Assembly: GCF_003207955.1 (NCBI RefSeq)
Contig: NZ_NOXG01000013.1
Location: 5,632 to 69,631 of the forward strand
DNA from: Novacetimonas pomaceti
GTDB taxonomy: Bacteria; Pseudomonadota; Alphaproteobacteria; Acetobacterales; Acetobacteraceae
Length of the DNA stretch: 64,000 nucleotides
Direction of reading: 5' to 3'
Shown: positions 9,112 to 18,136 of the stretch, in pieces
Layout: each line of letters opens with the position of its first letter
Position numbering within the stretch: position 1 is the stretch's first letter
Notes under the pieces: generated by a model
Told to the model about the DNA's origin: nothing
What the model saw: only the letters and a program-made list of their open reading frames with translations
Databases searched by the model: none
Translations under genes and position numbers: made by a program

Positions 9112-10977
9112 ATGCAGCAATATGGTTCAAAGGTGCCGCGACATCGATATGGCGGGGGACTGCCGGGCATTGTGCTTCTGTCCTGCGTGATGGGCGCATT
9201 CGCCCCCGGCGGGGCCTCGGCCGATCCGGTGGCCGCCAATACGCCGGTGCCGCTTGCCCTCAGCCCGCCCATGGGATTCAACAACTGGGCCCGGTTCATG
9301 TGCGTTCCGCAGGCGCCGCTCGACGGACGCAACCCGCAGAAATACAGCTTTCAGGATTTCATGACCGACCAGGGGCGCGGCCTTGTCTCCACCGGGCTTG
9401 CGCGGGTGGGGTACAAAACGGTCGTGGTGGATGACTGCTGGATGCAGCGTGACGGCGACGGGCAGCTTTACGGCGCATCTCACTGGTCATCGCCGCGGCA
9501 TGGCAACAGCACCCAGCCCGGCTTTGCGCGGGACCTGACACCCTATGTCGCGGACCTGCATCGCATGGGGCTGCTTGCCGGGGTCTATAACACGTCCGGC
9601 GCGCTGACGTGCGAACGCGTCCCGTCGGGGGAGGCCGGGCACCAGAACGACGATGCACGGAAATTCTCCGGCTGGGGCGTGGATTTCCTGAAGCTGGATA
9701 ATTGCGGCGCGCCTGAAACCAGCCTGGAGGGCCTGTTCGGGCAGATGGGGCATGCCCTTGGCGCGGCGACGGCGCATTCGGATCGCAAAATCCTGTTCGA
9801 TGAATCCGCCCCTGCCGAATTCGGACCGACGGATCCCCTGAAATACCAGTCCATGCAGTGGGTGCGCGGACTGGGGCAGATGTGGCGCGTGGCCCCCGAT
9901 ATCGCCACCACCCGCCCTGATGCGCAGGGCCATCCCATGGATGACCCGTGGGTGGTGCACGATCCGGCGCGTGCCGGCCTTGACGGGGTGTATCAGGCCT
10001 TTACCGATACGGTTGCGCTGTCGCGTTATGTCGGGCCGGGAAACTGGAACGACGCGGACCAGCTGCTGCCCGGCGACAATGGCCTGACCACGGCGGAGGA
10101 ACGCAGCCAGATGGGCCTGTGGTCCATCATGGGGGCGCCGCTGGTGCTCAGCGCGGATGTAAGGCAGATGGCCCGCGCGCCGGATGACCCGCACCTGAAA
10201 CAGTCGCTGGCCATTCTGGGAAATCCCCGCGCCATCGCGATCGATCAGGATACGCTCGGCGCCGGGGGATATCGCATCCTGCGTGACAATCCATCCGATG
10301 ATGCGGGGACCGACATCGCGCTCAAGCCGCTGGCGGATGGCGGGTTTGCCTTCCTGGTCCTCAACAAGAACCCGCAGGCGGCCACATATGACCTGCCGAT
10401 GTCGCGCCTGGGTGTCGAGGGGGGACAGTGTCCTCTGGCCCTGACGGATGTGTGGACCGGCAAGGTCACGCATGTCGCGGCCAGCGGGACCCTGTCACTG
10501 CGCATGGAGCCGCATGACAACGCCATGTACCGCGTCGCGCCCGCGGCCTGCATGTCGCTTAGGCCCAGCGGGCAGATCACGACCGTGCAGGCGGCGTTCG
10601 GCCGCCCGCCCCTGTGCCTGGACGCCGGCAGGGGGAATCACGTCATGACGGCCGCATGCTCCGCCAGCCCCGCGCAGCAGTGGGTGCTGCCGGATACCCG
10701 CGCCGAAGGGCCGATCCACAACGCGGCGTTCGCGGACAAATGCCTTGAACTCGATACCGAAACGGGACAGGTCCGCATGGCGGCATGCCATTCGGGTACG
10801 GCAACGCAGACGTTCCGCTATCACCTCAATGGCACGCTGAGTGCCGCCGGATCCTGCCTTGATGTCGCGGGCGCGGCCGTGAATTTCCCGGGCGAACGGA
10901 TCATGACCGCGAAATGCATCGCATGGCGCGTGTCGGAAATCTTTTCGGCCCCCCATCACGCCAGCCCCGCCGAATAG
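9112..10977 (+). CDS. GH27 alpha-galactosidase with C-terminal ricin-type lectin domain
   Basis: A 621-residue secreted enzyme. The signal peptide (GIVLLSCVMGAFAPGGASA) is followed by a GH27 barrel: PPMGFNNWARFMC, VVVDDCWMQRD, DFLKLDNCG (nucleophile Asp about 196), MWRVAPDI (Asp about 263 at the position of the acid/base) and PGNWNDADQLLPG. Residues about 485-615 form a CBM13/ricin beta-trefoil (LCLDAGRGN, QQWVLP, KCLELDTETGQVRMAAC). GH27 retains anomeric configuration and removes terminal alpha-galactose. ATG at 9112 has a purine-rich GGAAAGGAAAG upstream and yields the signal peptide; an ATG at 9037 adds a non-conserved tail. Same strand as the receptor and GH89 gene and likely the same operon. 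Confidence 0.88.
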   Translation: MQQYGSKVPRHRYGGGLPGIVLLSCVMGAFAPGGASADPVAANTPVPLALSPPMGFNNWARFMCVPQAPLDGRNPQKYSFQDFMTDQGRGLVSTGLARVGYKTVVVDDCWMQRDGDGQLYGASHWSSPRHGNSTQPGFARDLTPYVADLHRMGLLAGVYNTSGALTCERVPSGEAGHQNDDARKFSGWGVDFLKLDNCGAPETSLEGLFGQMGHALGAATAHSDRKILFDESAPAEFGPTDPLKYQSMQWVRGLGQMWRVAPDIATTRPDAQGHPMDDPWVVHDPARAGLDGVYQAFTDTVALSRYVGPGNWNDADQLLPGDNGLTTAEERSQMGLWSIMGAPLVLSADVRQMARAPDDPHLKQSLAILGNPRAIAIDQDTLGAGGYRILRDNPSDDAGTDIALKPLADGGFAFLVLNKNPQAATYDLPMSRLGVEGGQCPLALTDVWTGKVTHVAASGTLSLRMEPHDNAMYRVAPAACMSLRPSGQITTVQAAFGRPPLCLDAGRGNHVMTAACSASPAQQWVLPDTRAEGPIHNAAFADKCLELDTETGQVRMAACHSGTATQTFRYHLNGTLSAAGSCLDVAGAAVNFPGERIMTAKCIAWRVSEIFSAPHHASPAE

Positions 10978-10991
10978 ACACGACCAAGGAG

Positions 10992-11018
10992 GGGGGCGTC
11001 GTCATCAGGCGCGCCCCC
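10992..11018. terminator. GC hairpin between convergent genes
   Basis: GGGGGCG (10992-10998) pairs with CGCCCCC (11012-11018). It lies between the galactosidase stop and the stop of the facing ABC permease, so it probably ends both transcripts; no T-run is present. Confidence 0.45.
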
Positions 11019-11036
11019 GTGGGATGGGCGGTTCCC

Positions 11037-11861
11037 TTATCTCTCCATCACCTTGCGCATGCCTTCCCCAAGGAGGTTGAATCCCAGAACCGCGATGGTG
11101 ATCGCCAGTCCGGGGAAAAGGGAGGGAAGGATGTCGATCCCCAGATAATTGCGGCCATCGCTCATCATCGCGCCCCATTCCGGCGTGGCGGGCGCCACCC
11201 CCAGCCCGAGGAAGGACAGGCTGGAGGCGCTGAGGATCACCGTCCCGGCCGTCAGGGTGGCCTGTACCAGTATCGGTGCCGCCGCGTTGCGCAGGATGTG
11301 GACAGACAGGATCCGCCACATCCCGGCCCCCAGCGTGCGCGCGGCCTCCACATATTCCGTGCGTTGCAGCGTATGCGTCAGGTTCTGCGCCAGACGGGCA
11401 TAGACGGGGATGGAAAACAGCGAAATCGCCAGCAGCATGTTAAGGAACCCCGGCCCCAGCAGGCTGAGTATCAGCAGGGCCAGCACGATGCCGGGAAAGG
11501 CGAACATGATATCGACCACCCACATGATGGCCTGTTCCACGGCACCACCCGCCAGGGCTGCGAGCATGCCCGCCAGCGTGCCCGCAACGCAGGAGACGAA
11601 AACGCTGATGCATACCTCCGCCAGGGAGTAGCGGGCGCCATGGACGATGCGGCTGAAAACATCGCGCCCGAATGCGTCCGTGCCGAACGGATGCCGCCAT
11701 GACATGGGCTGAAGCGTGTCATACAGGTCCTGCGACAGGGGATCGGACGGGCTGATGAGCGGCGCCAGCAGGGCCGTCAGCACAAGGATCGCCGTCAGGG
11801 CCATGCCCACCAGCAGCGAAAGCGGAAGATGCGCCAGCCGGACGCGCGGGGATGCGATCAT
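11037..11861 (-). CDS. ABC transporter permease, DppC/OppC-like
   Basis: A 274-residue inner-membrane protein with six predicted helices and the BPD_transp_1 loop (EAARTLGAGMWRILSVHILRNA), which docks to the ATPases. The N-terminal segment (PSDPLSQDLYDTLQPMSWRHPFGTDAFGRDVFSRIVHGAR) is typical of DppC/OppC second permeases. It starts 14 bases after the DppB-like gene on the same strand. With that permease, the binding protein upstream and the two ATPases encoded divergently on plus, it makes a full peptide/opine/oligosaccharide importer. In some rhizobia such transporters carry alpha-galactosides, so a sugar cargo is possible here. Confidence 0.88.
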   Translation of the reverse strand: MIASPRVRLAHLPLSLLVGMALTAILVLTALLAPLISPSDPLSQDLYDTLQPMSWRHPFGTDAFGRDVFSRIVHGARYSLAEVCISVFVSCVAGTLAGMLAALAGGAVEQAIMWVVDIMFAFPGIVLALLILSLLGPGFLNMLLAISLFSIPVYARLAQNLTHTLQRTEYVEAARTLGAGMWRILSVHILRNAAAPILVQATLTAGTVILSASSLSFLGLGVAPATPEWGAMMSDGRNYLGIDILPSLFPGLAITIAVLGFNLLGEGMRKVMER

Positions 11862-11875
11862 GACGGGGTCATCCT

Positions 11876-12796
11876 TCAGCCATGCCGCCTTTTGGGATCA
11901 ATGCGCGAAACAAGGATCTCCGCGCCAAGGTTGACCATGATGACCGACAGGACGGCAACCAGGGTGATCCCCTCGATCACCGGGTAATCACGCCAGCGCA
12001 CGGCCTCGATCATCAGGTGCCCCAGGCCGGGCCAGCCGAACACGGTTTCAGTGACCACGGCCCCGCCAATGACGCTGCCCAGGTTCATCGCGATGACCGT
12101 AATCACGGGGGGCAGCGCATTGGGCAGCGCGTGGCGCAGGCACAGCCGCAGGAGGCCGACCCCCTTGGCGCGTGCCGTGCGGATGTAATCGCGTGACAGC
12201 ACCGCGATCATGCTGGCCCGCGTCATCCGGCCGATCAGCGCCATGGGCATCAGGGCAAGCGTGAGGGAGGGCATGACAAGGCTGGGCCATGAATGCGCGC
12301 CCATCAGCGGCAGCAGTCCCCACCTGACGGAAAAACATTCCATCAGCAGCAGCGCGAACCAGAAATTCGGGATCGAGGCCAGCACGATCGTGGCCCCCAT
12401 GAATATCCGGTCCCATGTGCCATCCACGAACATGGCGGCGGCAAGGCCCCCGGGAATGCCAACGCCCAGCGCCAGCGTATAGGCACTCAGCCCCAGCAGC
12501 AGCGTATAGGGAAAGTGACGGGCGATTTCGCGGGCGACGGGCTGTCGCGATTCAATCGACTGCCCCAGATCACCCCCCAGCGCATCATGGATGAAACCGC
12601 CATACTGGCGCAGGACAGGGCGATCCAGCCCCAGCCGGTGATGGATCGCATCCACCGCGTCCTGTGTCGCGGCGGGGCCCGCCAGCATGCGCGCCGGATC
12701 GCCGGGCAGATGGCGCACGGCGACAAAGACGCAAAAGGACACCACCAGCATGACAACCGGCAGCATCAGCAGCCTGTGCATGATGCGGGCATTCAT
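11876..12796 (-). CDS. ABC transporter permease, DppB/OppB-like
   Basis: A 306-residue protein with an N-terminal helix (LLMLPVVMLVVSFCVFVAVRHLPGDPA, the PGDP motif of DppB proteins), further helices and the ATPase-contact loop (YIRTARAKGVGLLRLCLRHALPNA). Its start codon overlaps the stop of the upstream binding-protein gene as ATGA (12793-12796), so translation is coupled. Partner of the DppC-like permease that follows. Inner membrane. Confidence 0.9.
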   Translation of the reverse strand: MNARIMHRLLMLPVVMLVVSFCVFVAVRHLPGDPARMLAGPAATQDAVDAIHHRLGLDRPVLRQYGGFIHDALGGDLGQSIESRQPVAREIARHFPYTLLLGLSAYTLALGVGIPGGLAAAMFVDGTWDRIFMGATIVLASIPNFWFALLLMECFSVRWGLLPLMGAHSWPSLVMPSLTLALMPMALIGRMTRASMIAVLSRDYIRTARAKGVGLLRLCLRHALPNALPPVITVIAMNLGSVIGGAVVTETVFGWPGLGHLMIEAVRWRDYPVIEGITLVAVLSVIMVNLGAEILVSRIDPKRRHG

Positions 12797-14412
12797 GGAT
12801 GTACGGGCCCGGCGGCATCATGCTGCGGCGGCATCGGGGGCAACTGCGTCACATGCGTGATATCCAGCGCCCCGTCGGGACGCAGCATCACCCCCGACAG
12901 GCCGGCGCGCATGCCGATCAGCGTATCGCGGGTATAGATCAGCACGGCTGGCGCATCCTTCATGATCGCCTGTTGCGCCGCCGCGTAGATGACGTGGCGT
13001 TTTTCATCGGACATTTCCAGCGCGCCTTCATCAATCAGGCGATCGACCGCCGGATCATGAAAAAAGCCGAGGTTGGCACCCGCCGGCGCGGCGGACGCCC
13101 CATGAAAGAGGGGACGCAGCTGCATGTCGGGAATGAGGCCCGATGCCCATGACGCCAGCACGCCATCAAGGCGCAGCGCCTGCTTCCGCGCGGGGCCGGC
13201 AAATGCCTCCGCGGCATAGACGCCGCCCTCCAGCCGGGAAATCTCCAGATGGATGCCTGCTTTTTTCCACATGTCCTGCAGGGCTTCGGCAATCGGTTCG
13301 TCCATGTCCTGTACCGCAAGGCTGAAGGACATCCCATCGCGTATTCCCGCCTGCGCCAGCAGGGCGCGCGCGCGTTGCAGGTCGTATTGCGGATCGGGGG
13401 CGCAGTCGATGAAATAGGGCGATGTTGGCGGCAGGGGCGAACGGGCGGCCTGCCCCTGATCGCGCAGCAGGGCATGGACAAGCGCGCGCCGGTCGGTTGC
13501 GTAGCCAAGCGCCTGTCGGATACGCGGGTCGGCGCCGGCCGGCCGGCCCATGTTGATTGCAATCCAGTAAAGCGGGCCGTTCGGATCGTCATGGACGACA
13601 AAACGCGGGTCCGAAGCCGTCTGCCGGGCGTAAAGCGGCGGCAGGCTGCTGATGATGTCGCTGTCGCCGGCATGAAGGGACATGTCCATGACCGACGGCT
13701 CCGCCGACCATGTCCACCGCACGTTTGCAATGTGCGGCGGCGTGCCCCAGTAATCCGGGTTGCGGTACTGCATGACATATTCGGAACTTTTCCATTCCCC
13801 GAAACGGAATGGACCCGTGCCGTCCGCCTGTCGCGACAGCATGTCCCGCCCGGACGGAGAGGTGACATAAGCCTGGCTGAATGACAGCAGGAGCAGGAAA
13901 TCGGGATAGGGCCGACGCAGGCGAAAGCGGACCGTCATGTCGTCGCCGGTCGCCGTCACTGATTCAATCACCGTACGGAAACGGCTGGTCCCCGCCAGTG
14001 GCGCGCCGTCATCCAGCAGACGGCGGAAACTGCGGACGACGGCGTCCGTCGTCATTGCGTGTCCGTCATGGAACCTGACATTGCGGCGCAGGACAAAATC
14101 CCATGTGATGCCCTGCGGGTCGTGGGTCCATGATGTCGCGAGAAGGGGCTGGATATTGCGTCGTGCATCGACGCTGACCAACCCTTCGTACATCGGGCCA
14201 AGCACGGAGGATGTATCGGTCGCAAGCTGGTCGGCCGGGTCCATGCTGCGTGGCGGTTCAGGCTGCATGATGCGCAGTTCATGGATATCCGGGGCCGTGA
14301 CGTCCTGTGCGCGGACCGGACCGCACGCCAGCCAGCCCAGTCCCGCGACAAGGGCGGCATGCAGCGGTGGCAGGCGGGACTGGCGTTTCATCGTGCGGCC
14401 ACGTGTTACCAT
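12793..14412 (-). CDS. ABC transporter substrate-binding protein, family 5
   Basis: A 539-residue periplasmic binding protein of the DppA/OppA/NikA class. A signal peptide (LHAALVAGLGWLACGPVRA) precedes the mature domain, with the family motifs LRIMQPEPPRSMDPA, NVRFHDGHAMTTDAV and the GPFRFGEWKSSEYV lobe. Two starts are possible, ATG at 14412 and ATG at 14391; neither has a strong ribosome site, and the shorter one leaves a compact signal peptide. Family members bind peptides, glycopeptides, opines or oligosaccharides. First gene of the minus arm, divergent from a ROK regulator; the shared 105-base gap carries an inverted repeat over the probable ROK promoter. Confidence 0.88.
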   Translation of the reverse strand: MVTRGRTMKRQSRLPPLHAALVAGLGWLACGPVRAQDVTAPDIHELRIMQPEPPRSMDPADQLATDTSSVLGPMYEGLVSVDARRNIQPLLATSWTHDPQGITWDFVLRRNVRFHDGHAMTTDAVVRSFRRLLDDGAPLAGTSRFRTVIESVTATGDDMTVRFRLRRPYPDFLLLLSFSQAYVTSPSGRDMLSRQADGTGPFRFGEWKSSEYVMQYRNPDYWGTPPHIANVRWTWSAEPSVMDMSLHAGDSDIISSLPPLYARQTASDPRFVVHDDPNGPLYWIAINMGRPAGADPRIRQALGYATDRRALVHALLRDQGQAARSPLPPTSPYFIDCAPDPQYDLQRARALLAQAGIRDGMSFSLAVQDMDEPIAEALQDMWKKAGIHLEISRLEGGVYAAEAFAGPARKQALRLDGVLASWASGLIPDMQLRPLFHGASAAPAGANLGFFHDPAVDRLIDEGALEMSDEKRHVIYAAAQQAIMKDAPAVLIYTRDTLIGMRAGLSGVMLRPDGALDITHVTQLPPMPPQHDAAGPVHP

Positions 14413-14455
14413 CTCGTTTCGATCTGTTCTGACTTATATCACATGAAAAACTTAC

Positions 14456-14484
14456 TTGACGAACAAAAGATCAATCAATGATAT
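14456..14484 (+). promoter_or_regulatory. Probable promoter of the ROK regulator gene
   Basis: TTGACG (14456-14461) and TGATAT (14479-14484) are spaced by 17 bases and lie 33 bases before the GTG start. The -10 falls inside the inverted repeat at 14469-14493, so autoregulation is likely. Confidence 0.45.
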
Positions 14485-14493
14485 AAATTGATC
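14469..14493. promoter_or_regulatory. Inverted repeat, likely ROK operator
   Basis: GATCAAT (14469-14475) and ATTGATC (14487-14493) are exact complements with an 11-base AT-rich spacer, the size expected for a dimeric repressor. It overlaps the regulator's own -10 and sits within reach of the divergent binding-protein promoter. Confidence 0.5.
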
Positions 14494-14517
14494 CTTAACC
14501 GGAATGGAGGGACATCC

Positions 14518-15639
14518 GTGTCCTGCCGGTCGCATGTGCAGCTTCTGCGCCTGATCAACCAGTTCGGCCCGTTAAGCCGCGCGGACCTTATCCGCATTTC
14601 GGGGCTGAGCAAGGGCGCGGTTTCCATGGTGACGGCCGACCTGATGGCGCGCGGGCTGATTGAAAACCGCGATACCGTCCATGGCGGCGGTCGTCCCTCG
14701 GTCCGTCTGGGCATTGCCGCCGACAGTGCATTTTTCCTTGGCATTTCGCTGGCGGACCGTCCGGTCATGGTGCTGGGCGACCTGCATGGCACGATACTGG
14801 AACGTCATGACATCACCCTGCCTGATCGCGTGGAGGATATCGGCCCTTACGTCCGGGACCTGATGGCGCGGGTCGCGCCGGGGGGAAGCGTGTCCGCGCG
14901 GCGCATGCGCGGCATCGGGCTGGCGGTATCGGGGCTGGTGGATGACGGGGCGGGGGTCTGCGTGCGCTCCACCCTGACGGGGTGGGAAAATGTCCCGCTT
15001 GGTCCCCTGGTTACGCGGGCCTGCGGGGTGCAGGCCTATGTGGAAAATGACGCCAATGCGCTGACCGTGGCGCAATACCGGTTCGGCCCGATGCGCGAAA
15101 CCGCGTCCTTCAGCCTTGTCTCGCTCGGGCGTGGCATCGGGTGCGGCCATATGGTCGGCGGGGAGCTGTTTCGCGGGTTTCGCGGGGGCGCGGGTGAAAT
15201 CGCGCACGCTACGGCCGAACCCGGTGGCCTGCCGTGCCAGTGTGGGAAAAAAGGGTGCCTCGATACCGTGGCGTCACTGACGGCCATCGCGCATCTGGCC
15301 GCCCGCGCCGGGCTGCCGGGCGATCTGGACGAACTGGAGCGCATCGCGGCGCGGGGCGACCTGCGGGCGGTGGAACTGCTGCACCGGGCCGGCAGCGCGC
15401 TGGGCCTGATGATCGCCGCGATGGTCCAGATCATGGACCCCCGCCACGTGCTTGTCACGCGGCAGGGTGGGGAACTGGCGGGGGTTTACGGACGCGCCAT
15501 GCGACAGGCGGCAGAGGGCAATTTCCTGCCGCAGCTTGCGCCGCGTCCTGAAATCATCACCTGCGATGTCACGGCCGACGCATGGGCGTTCGGCGCGGTC
15601 AGCGTCGCCGCCGACCGTTCACTGTTCCGGGAATTCTAG
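14518..15639 (+). CDS. ROK-family transcriptional regulator
   Basis: A 373-residue NagC/Mlc/XylR-type protein: N-terminal winged helix (residues 1-60; LIRISGLSKGAVSMVTADLMARGL), then the ROK sugar-kinase-like domain with ENDANALT and the zinc-binding motif CQCGKKGCLDTVAS. The GTG at 14518 is chosen because GGAGG lies 7 bases upstream; an upstream TTG has no such site. ROK repressors of this shape release DNA on binding a sugar or sugar phosphate. It is divergent from the binding protein and upstream of an M81 peptidase and the two transporter ATPases, so it probably controls both arms of the split ABC transporter. Confidence 0.88.
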   Translation: MSCRSHVQLLRLINQFGPLSRADLIRISGLSKGAVSMVTADLMARGLIENRDTVHGGGRPSVRLGIAADSAFFLGISLADRPVMVLGDLHGTILERHDITLPDRVEDIGPYVRDLMARVAPGGSVSARRMRGIGLAVSGLVDDGAGVCVRSTLTGWENVPLGPLVTRACGVQAYVENDANALTVAQYRFGPMRETASFSLVSLGRGIGCGHMVGGELFRGFRGGAGEIAHATAEPGGLPCQCGKKGCLDTVASLTAIAHLAARAGLPGDLDELERIAARGDLRAVELLHRAGSALGLMIAAMVQIMDPRHVLVTRQGGELAGVYGRAMRQAAEGNFLPQLAPRPEIITCDVTADAWAFGAVSVAADRSLFREF

Positions 15640-15655
15640 CAAGGGAAGACTGGTC

Positions 15656-17098
15656 ATGCGTATTGCCGTGGGCGGCATTCACATCGAATGCAGCACTTAT
15701 AACCCGGTTCCGACCCGGATGGAGGATTTTCGCGTCCTGCGTGGCGATGCGCTCTCGCAGGCCCCGTATTTCGCATTCCTGTCCGATTTTCCGGCGCAAT
15801 TCATCCCGACGCTGCATGCCCGCGCCATTCCCGGCGGCCCTGTCGCGGCGGATACCTATCGCGCACTGCGTGACGATTTCCTCAGCAGGTTGCGCGCGGC
15901 GGGACCGCTCGATGGCGTGTACCTGTCGATGCATGGCGCGATGTTCGTCGAAGGGATGGAAGACGCCGAAGGCGACTGGATCGGTGCCACGCGCGCGGTG
16001 GTGGGCGCGGACGTGCCGATTTCCGTCAGCTATGACCTGCATGGGAACGTGACGCAGCGCATCATCGACGCCATCGACATGTTCTCCACCTATCGCACGG
16101 CGCCGCATATCGACGTGGAACAGACGATGCGCCGCGCGGTGACGATGCTGGTCAGGTCGCTTGCGCACGGGATCCGTCCTTTTGTCGCATGGGCGCCGGT
16201 TCCCGTCGTGCTGCCGGGCGAGCGGACCAGCACGCAGGACGAACCCGCGCGCGGGCTGTACGCGCGCCTGCCTGAAATCGACGGGCGGGAGGGGATCTGG
16301 GATGCCTCCCTGATGGTGGGATATGTCTGGGCGGATGAACCGCGGGCAACGGCCGCGTCGGTCATGACCGGAACCGATATCGACGCCCTGCGCCACGCGG
16401 CCCGGGAAATGGCCGTCGCATACTGGGACGCGCGCGCCCATTTTGAATTCGGATGCTGGACCGGCACGATTGCCCGGACGCTCGACCGCGCGATGGGCAG
16501 CGGGGCGGGGCCGGTCATCGTTGCGGATTCAGGCGACAATCCCACGGGCGGCGGTGTGGGGGATCGTATCGACGTGCTGCATGCCCTGATCCAGCGTGAC
16601 GCGCGTGATGTCATCGTGGCGGGAATTGCCGACCCGCAGGCCACCCGCGCGGCATATGCGGCCGGAACGGGGGGGCAGGTCACCGTGGACATCGGTGGCG
16701 CGCTGGACCCGGCCGGGACGAAGCCGGTCCGGGTTTCGGGGGAGGTACGCTTCCTGCTGGACCATGCGCAGGAACGCGAACGTCAGGCGGTCATCGCGGT
16801 GGGGGGGATCCTTGTCGTCGTGGCGGCGCGACGCAGGCCCTATCACAACATCGCCGATTTCACGCTGCTGGGCCTTGATCCACGCCGGACACGCATTGTC
16901 GTGGTCAAATCCGGCTATCTGTCGCCTGAACTGGCCCCGATCGCCAGTCCGGCGCTGATGGTGCTGTCGCCGGGCGCGGTGGACCAGCATGTCACGCGTC
17001 TGCCACGCCTGCGCAAGGTCCGGCCGACCTTTCCTTTCGATACGTCATTCACATGGTCGCCCGTTGTCTATCCCTCGGCCCGCTGGAACGGGCGTTAG
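15656..17098 (+). CDS. M81 family metallopeptidase (MlrC-like)
   Basis: A 480-residue protein with the M81 layout: GGIHIECSTYNP at the N-terminus, YLSMHGAMFVEGMEDAEGDW, SVSYDLHGNVTQ and YRTAPHIDVEQT, which hold the candidate zinc ligands, then the MlrC C-terminal domain (DSGDNPTGGGVGD; RPTFPFD). The founding member opens linearised microcystin; most relatives lie beside peptide ABC transporters and have unknown substrates. ATG at 15656 has AAGGGAAGA upstream. It is downstream of the ROK regulator and 3 bases before the DppD-like ATPase gene, so it probably processes what the transporter brings in. No signal peptide, hence cytosolic. Confidence 0.85.
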   Translation: MRIAVGGIHIECSTYNPVPTRMEDFRVLRGDALSQAPYFAFLSDFPAQFIPTLHARAIPGGPVAADTYRALRDDFLSRLRAAGPLDGVYLSMHGAMFVEGMEDAEGDWIGATRAVVGADVPISVSYDLHGNVTQRIIDAIDMFSTYRTAPHIDVEQTMRRAVTMLVRSLAHGIRPFVAWAPVPVVLPGERTSTQDEPARGLYARLPEIDGREGIWDASLMVGYVWADEPRATAASVMTGTDIDALRHAAREMAVAYWDARAHFEFGCWTGTIARTLDRAMGSGAGPVIVADSGDNPTGGGVGDRIDVLHALIQRDARDVIVAGIADPQATRAAYAAGTGGQVTVDIGGALDPAGTKPVRVSGEVRFLLDHAQERERQAVIAVGGILVVVAARRRPYHNIADFTLLGLDPRRTRIVVVKSGYLSPELAPIASPALMVLSPGAVDQHVTRLPRLRKVRPTFPFDTSFTWSPVVYPSARWNGR

Positions 17099-17101
17099 GC
17101 A

Positions 17102-18136
17102 GTGACGCCCGGCCGTCCCGTCCTGTCTGTCGAGGGGCTGCACATCCATTTCCATGCGCGACGCGGCGTCATCCATGCGGTGGATGACGTGACCTTTGAC
17201 ATCCAGCCCGGTGAAATCGTGGCGCTGGTGGGGGAATCGGGTTCGGGGAAAAGCGTGACCAGCCTGTCGGTCATGGGGCTGCTGCCACGGATCGGCCGCA
17301 TCACCCGGGGCCGCATCCTGTTCGGGCCAGCGGACCAGCCGCCGGTCGATCTGGCGGGGGCGTCGGAAAAAACGCTGCGCCAGATACGCGGTGGCGGGAT
17401 CGGGATGGTGTTTCAGGAACCCATGACCTCCCTCAATCCCGCCATGACGGTGGGCGCGCAGATTGCCGAAGCCCTCGTGCTGCATGCCGGCATGACGGCC
17501 GGGGCGGCGCTGGCCCGCGCGGCGGACCTGCTGGACGCCGTGGGGATCGCCGCGCCGAAGCAACGTATCGGCAGCTATCCCCACCAGATGTCGGGCGGCA
17601 TGCGTCAGCGCGTGATGATTGCCATGGCCATCGCCTGCCGCCCCGCGCTGCTGATCGCGGACGAACCGACGACCGCCCTCGATGTCGCGACGCAGGCGCA
17701 GATTCTGGATATCCTTGGGCAGTTGCGGCGCGATACCGGGATGGCCGTGCTGTTCATTACCCACAACCTGTCGCTGCTGGAGGGCTTTGCCGACCGGATC
17801 ATGGTGATGTACGCGGGACAGGTGGTGGAACATGGCCGCGTGGCGGATGTGACGGGACGGCCGCGCCATCCCTATACCCGCGCCCTGCTGGACTGCCTGC
17901 CGGTGCGGCATCTGGCGACGCTGGGTGACGGACCTTCCCCGATGCTGCCGACAATCCGGGGACATCCGCCCGATCTGGCGCACCCCCGCGCCGGCTGTGC
18001 CTTTGCCCCACGTTGCGACATGGCCCGTGATGCGTGCCGCGCCGGACATCCCGCCCTGCAGCCGGCGGACGAAGGGATGGACCATGTCACGCGCTGCATC
18101 GCATGGCGCGACATGGCGGGGGTGGTGGCGTCATGA
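17102..18136 (+). CDS. ABC transporter ATP-binding protein, DppD/OppD-like
   Basis: A 344-residue ATPase starting with GTG three bases after the M81 stop. Walker A is GESGSGKS (about residues 43-50), the Q-loop is FQEPMTSLNP, the signature is MSGGMRQRV, Walker B is LLIADEPTTALD, and the C-terminal oligopeptide/dipeptide domain has the cysteines that often hold an Fe-S cluster (GCAFAPRCDMARDAC). It pairs with the next gene to energise the divergently encoded permeases. Confidence 0.9.
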   Translation: MTPGRPVLSVEGLHIHFHARRGVIHAVDDVTFDIQPGEIVALVGESGSGKSVTSLSVMGLLPRIGRITRGRILFGPADQPPVDLAGASEKTLRQIRGGGIGMVFQEPMTSLNPAMTVGAQIAEALVLHAGMTAGAALARAADLLDAVGIAAPKQRIGSYPHQMSGGMRQRVMIAMAIACRPALLIADEPTTALDVATQAQILDILGQLRRDTGMAVLFITHNLSLLEGFADRIMVMYAGQVVEHGRVADVTGRPRHPYTRALLDCLPVRHLATLGDGPSPMLPTIRGHPPDLAHPRAGCAFAPRCDMARDACRAGHPALQPADEGMDHVTRCIAWRDMAGVVAS

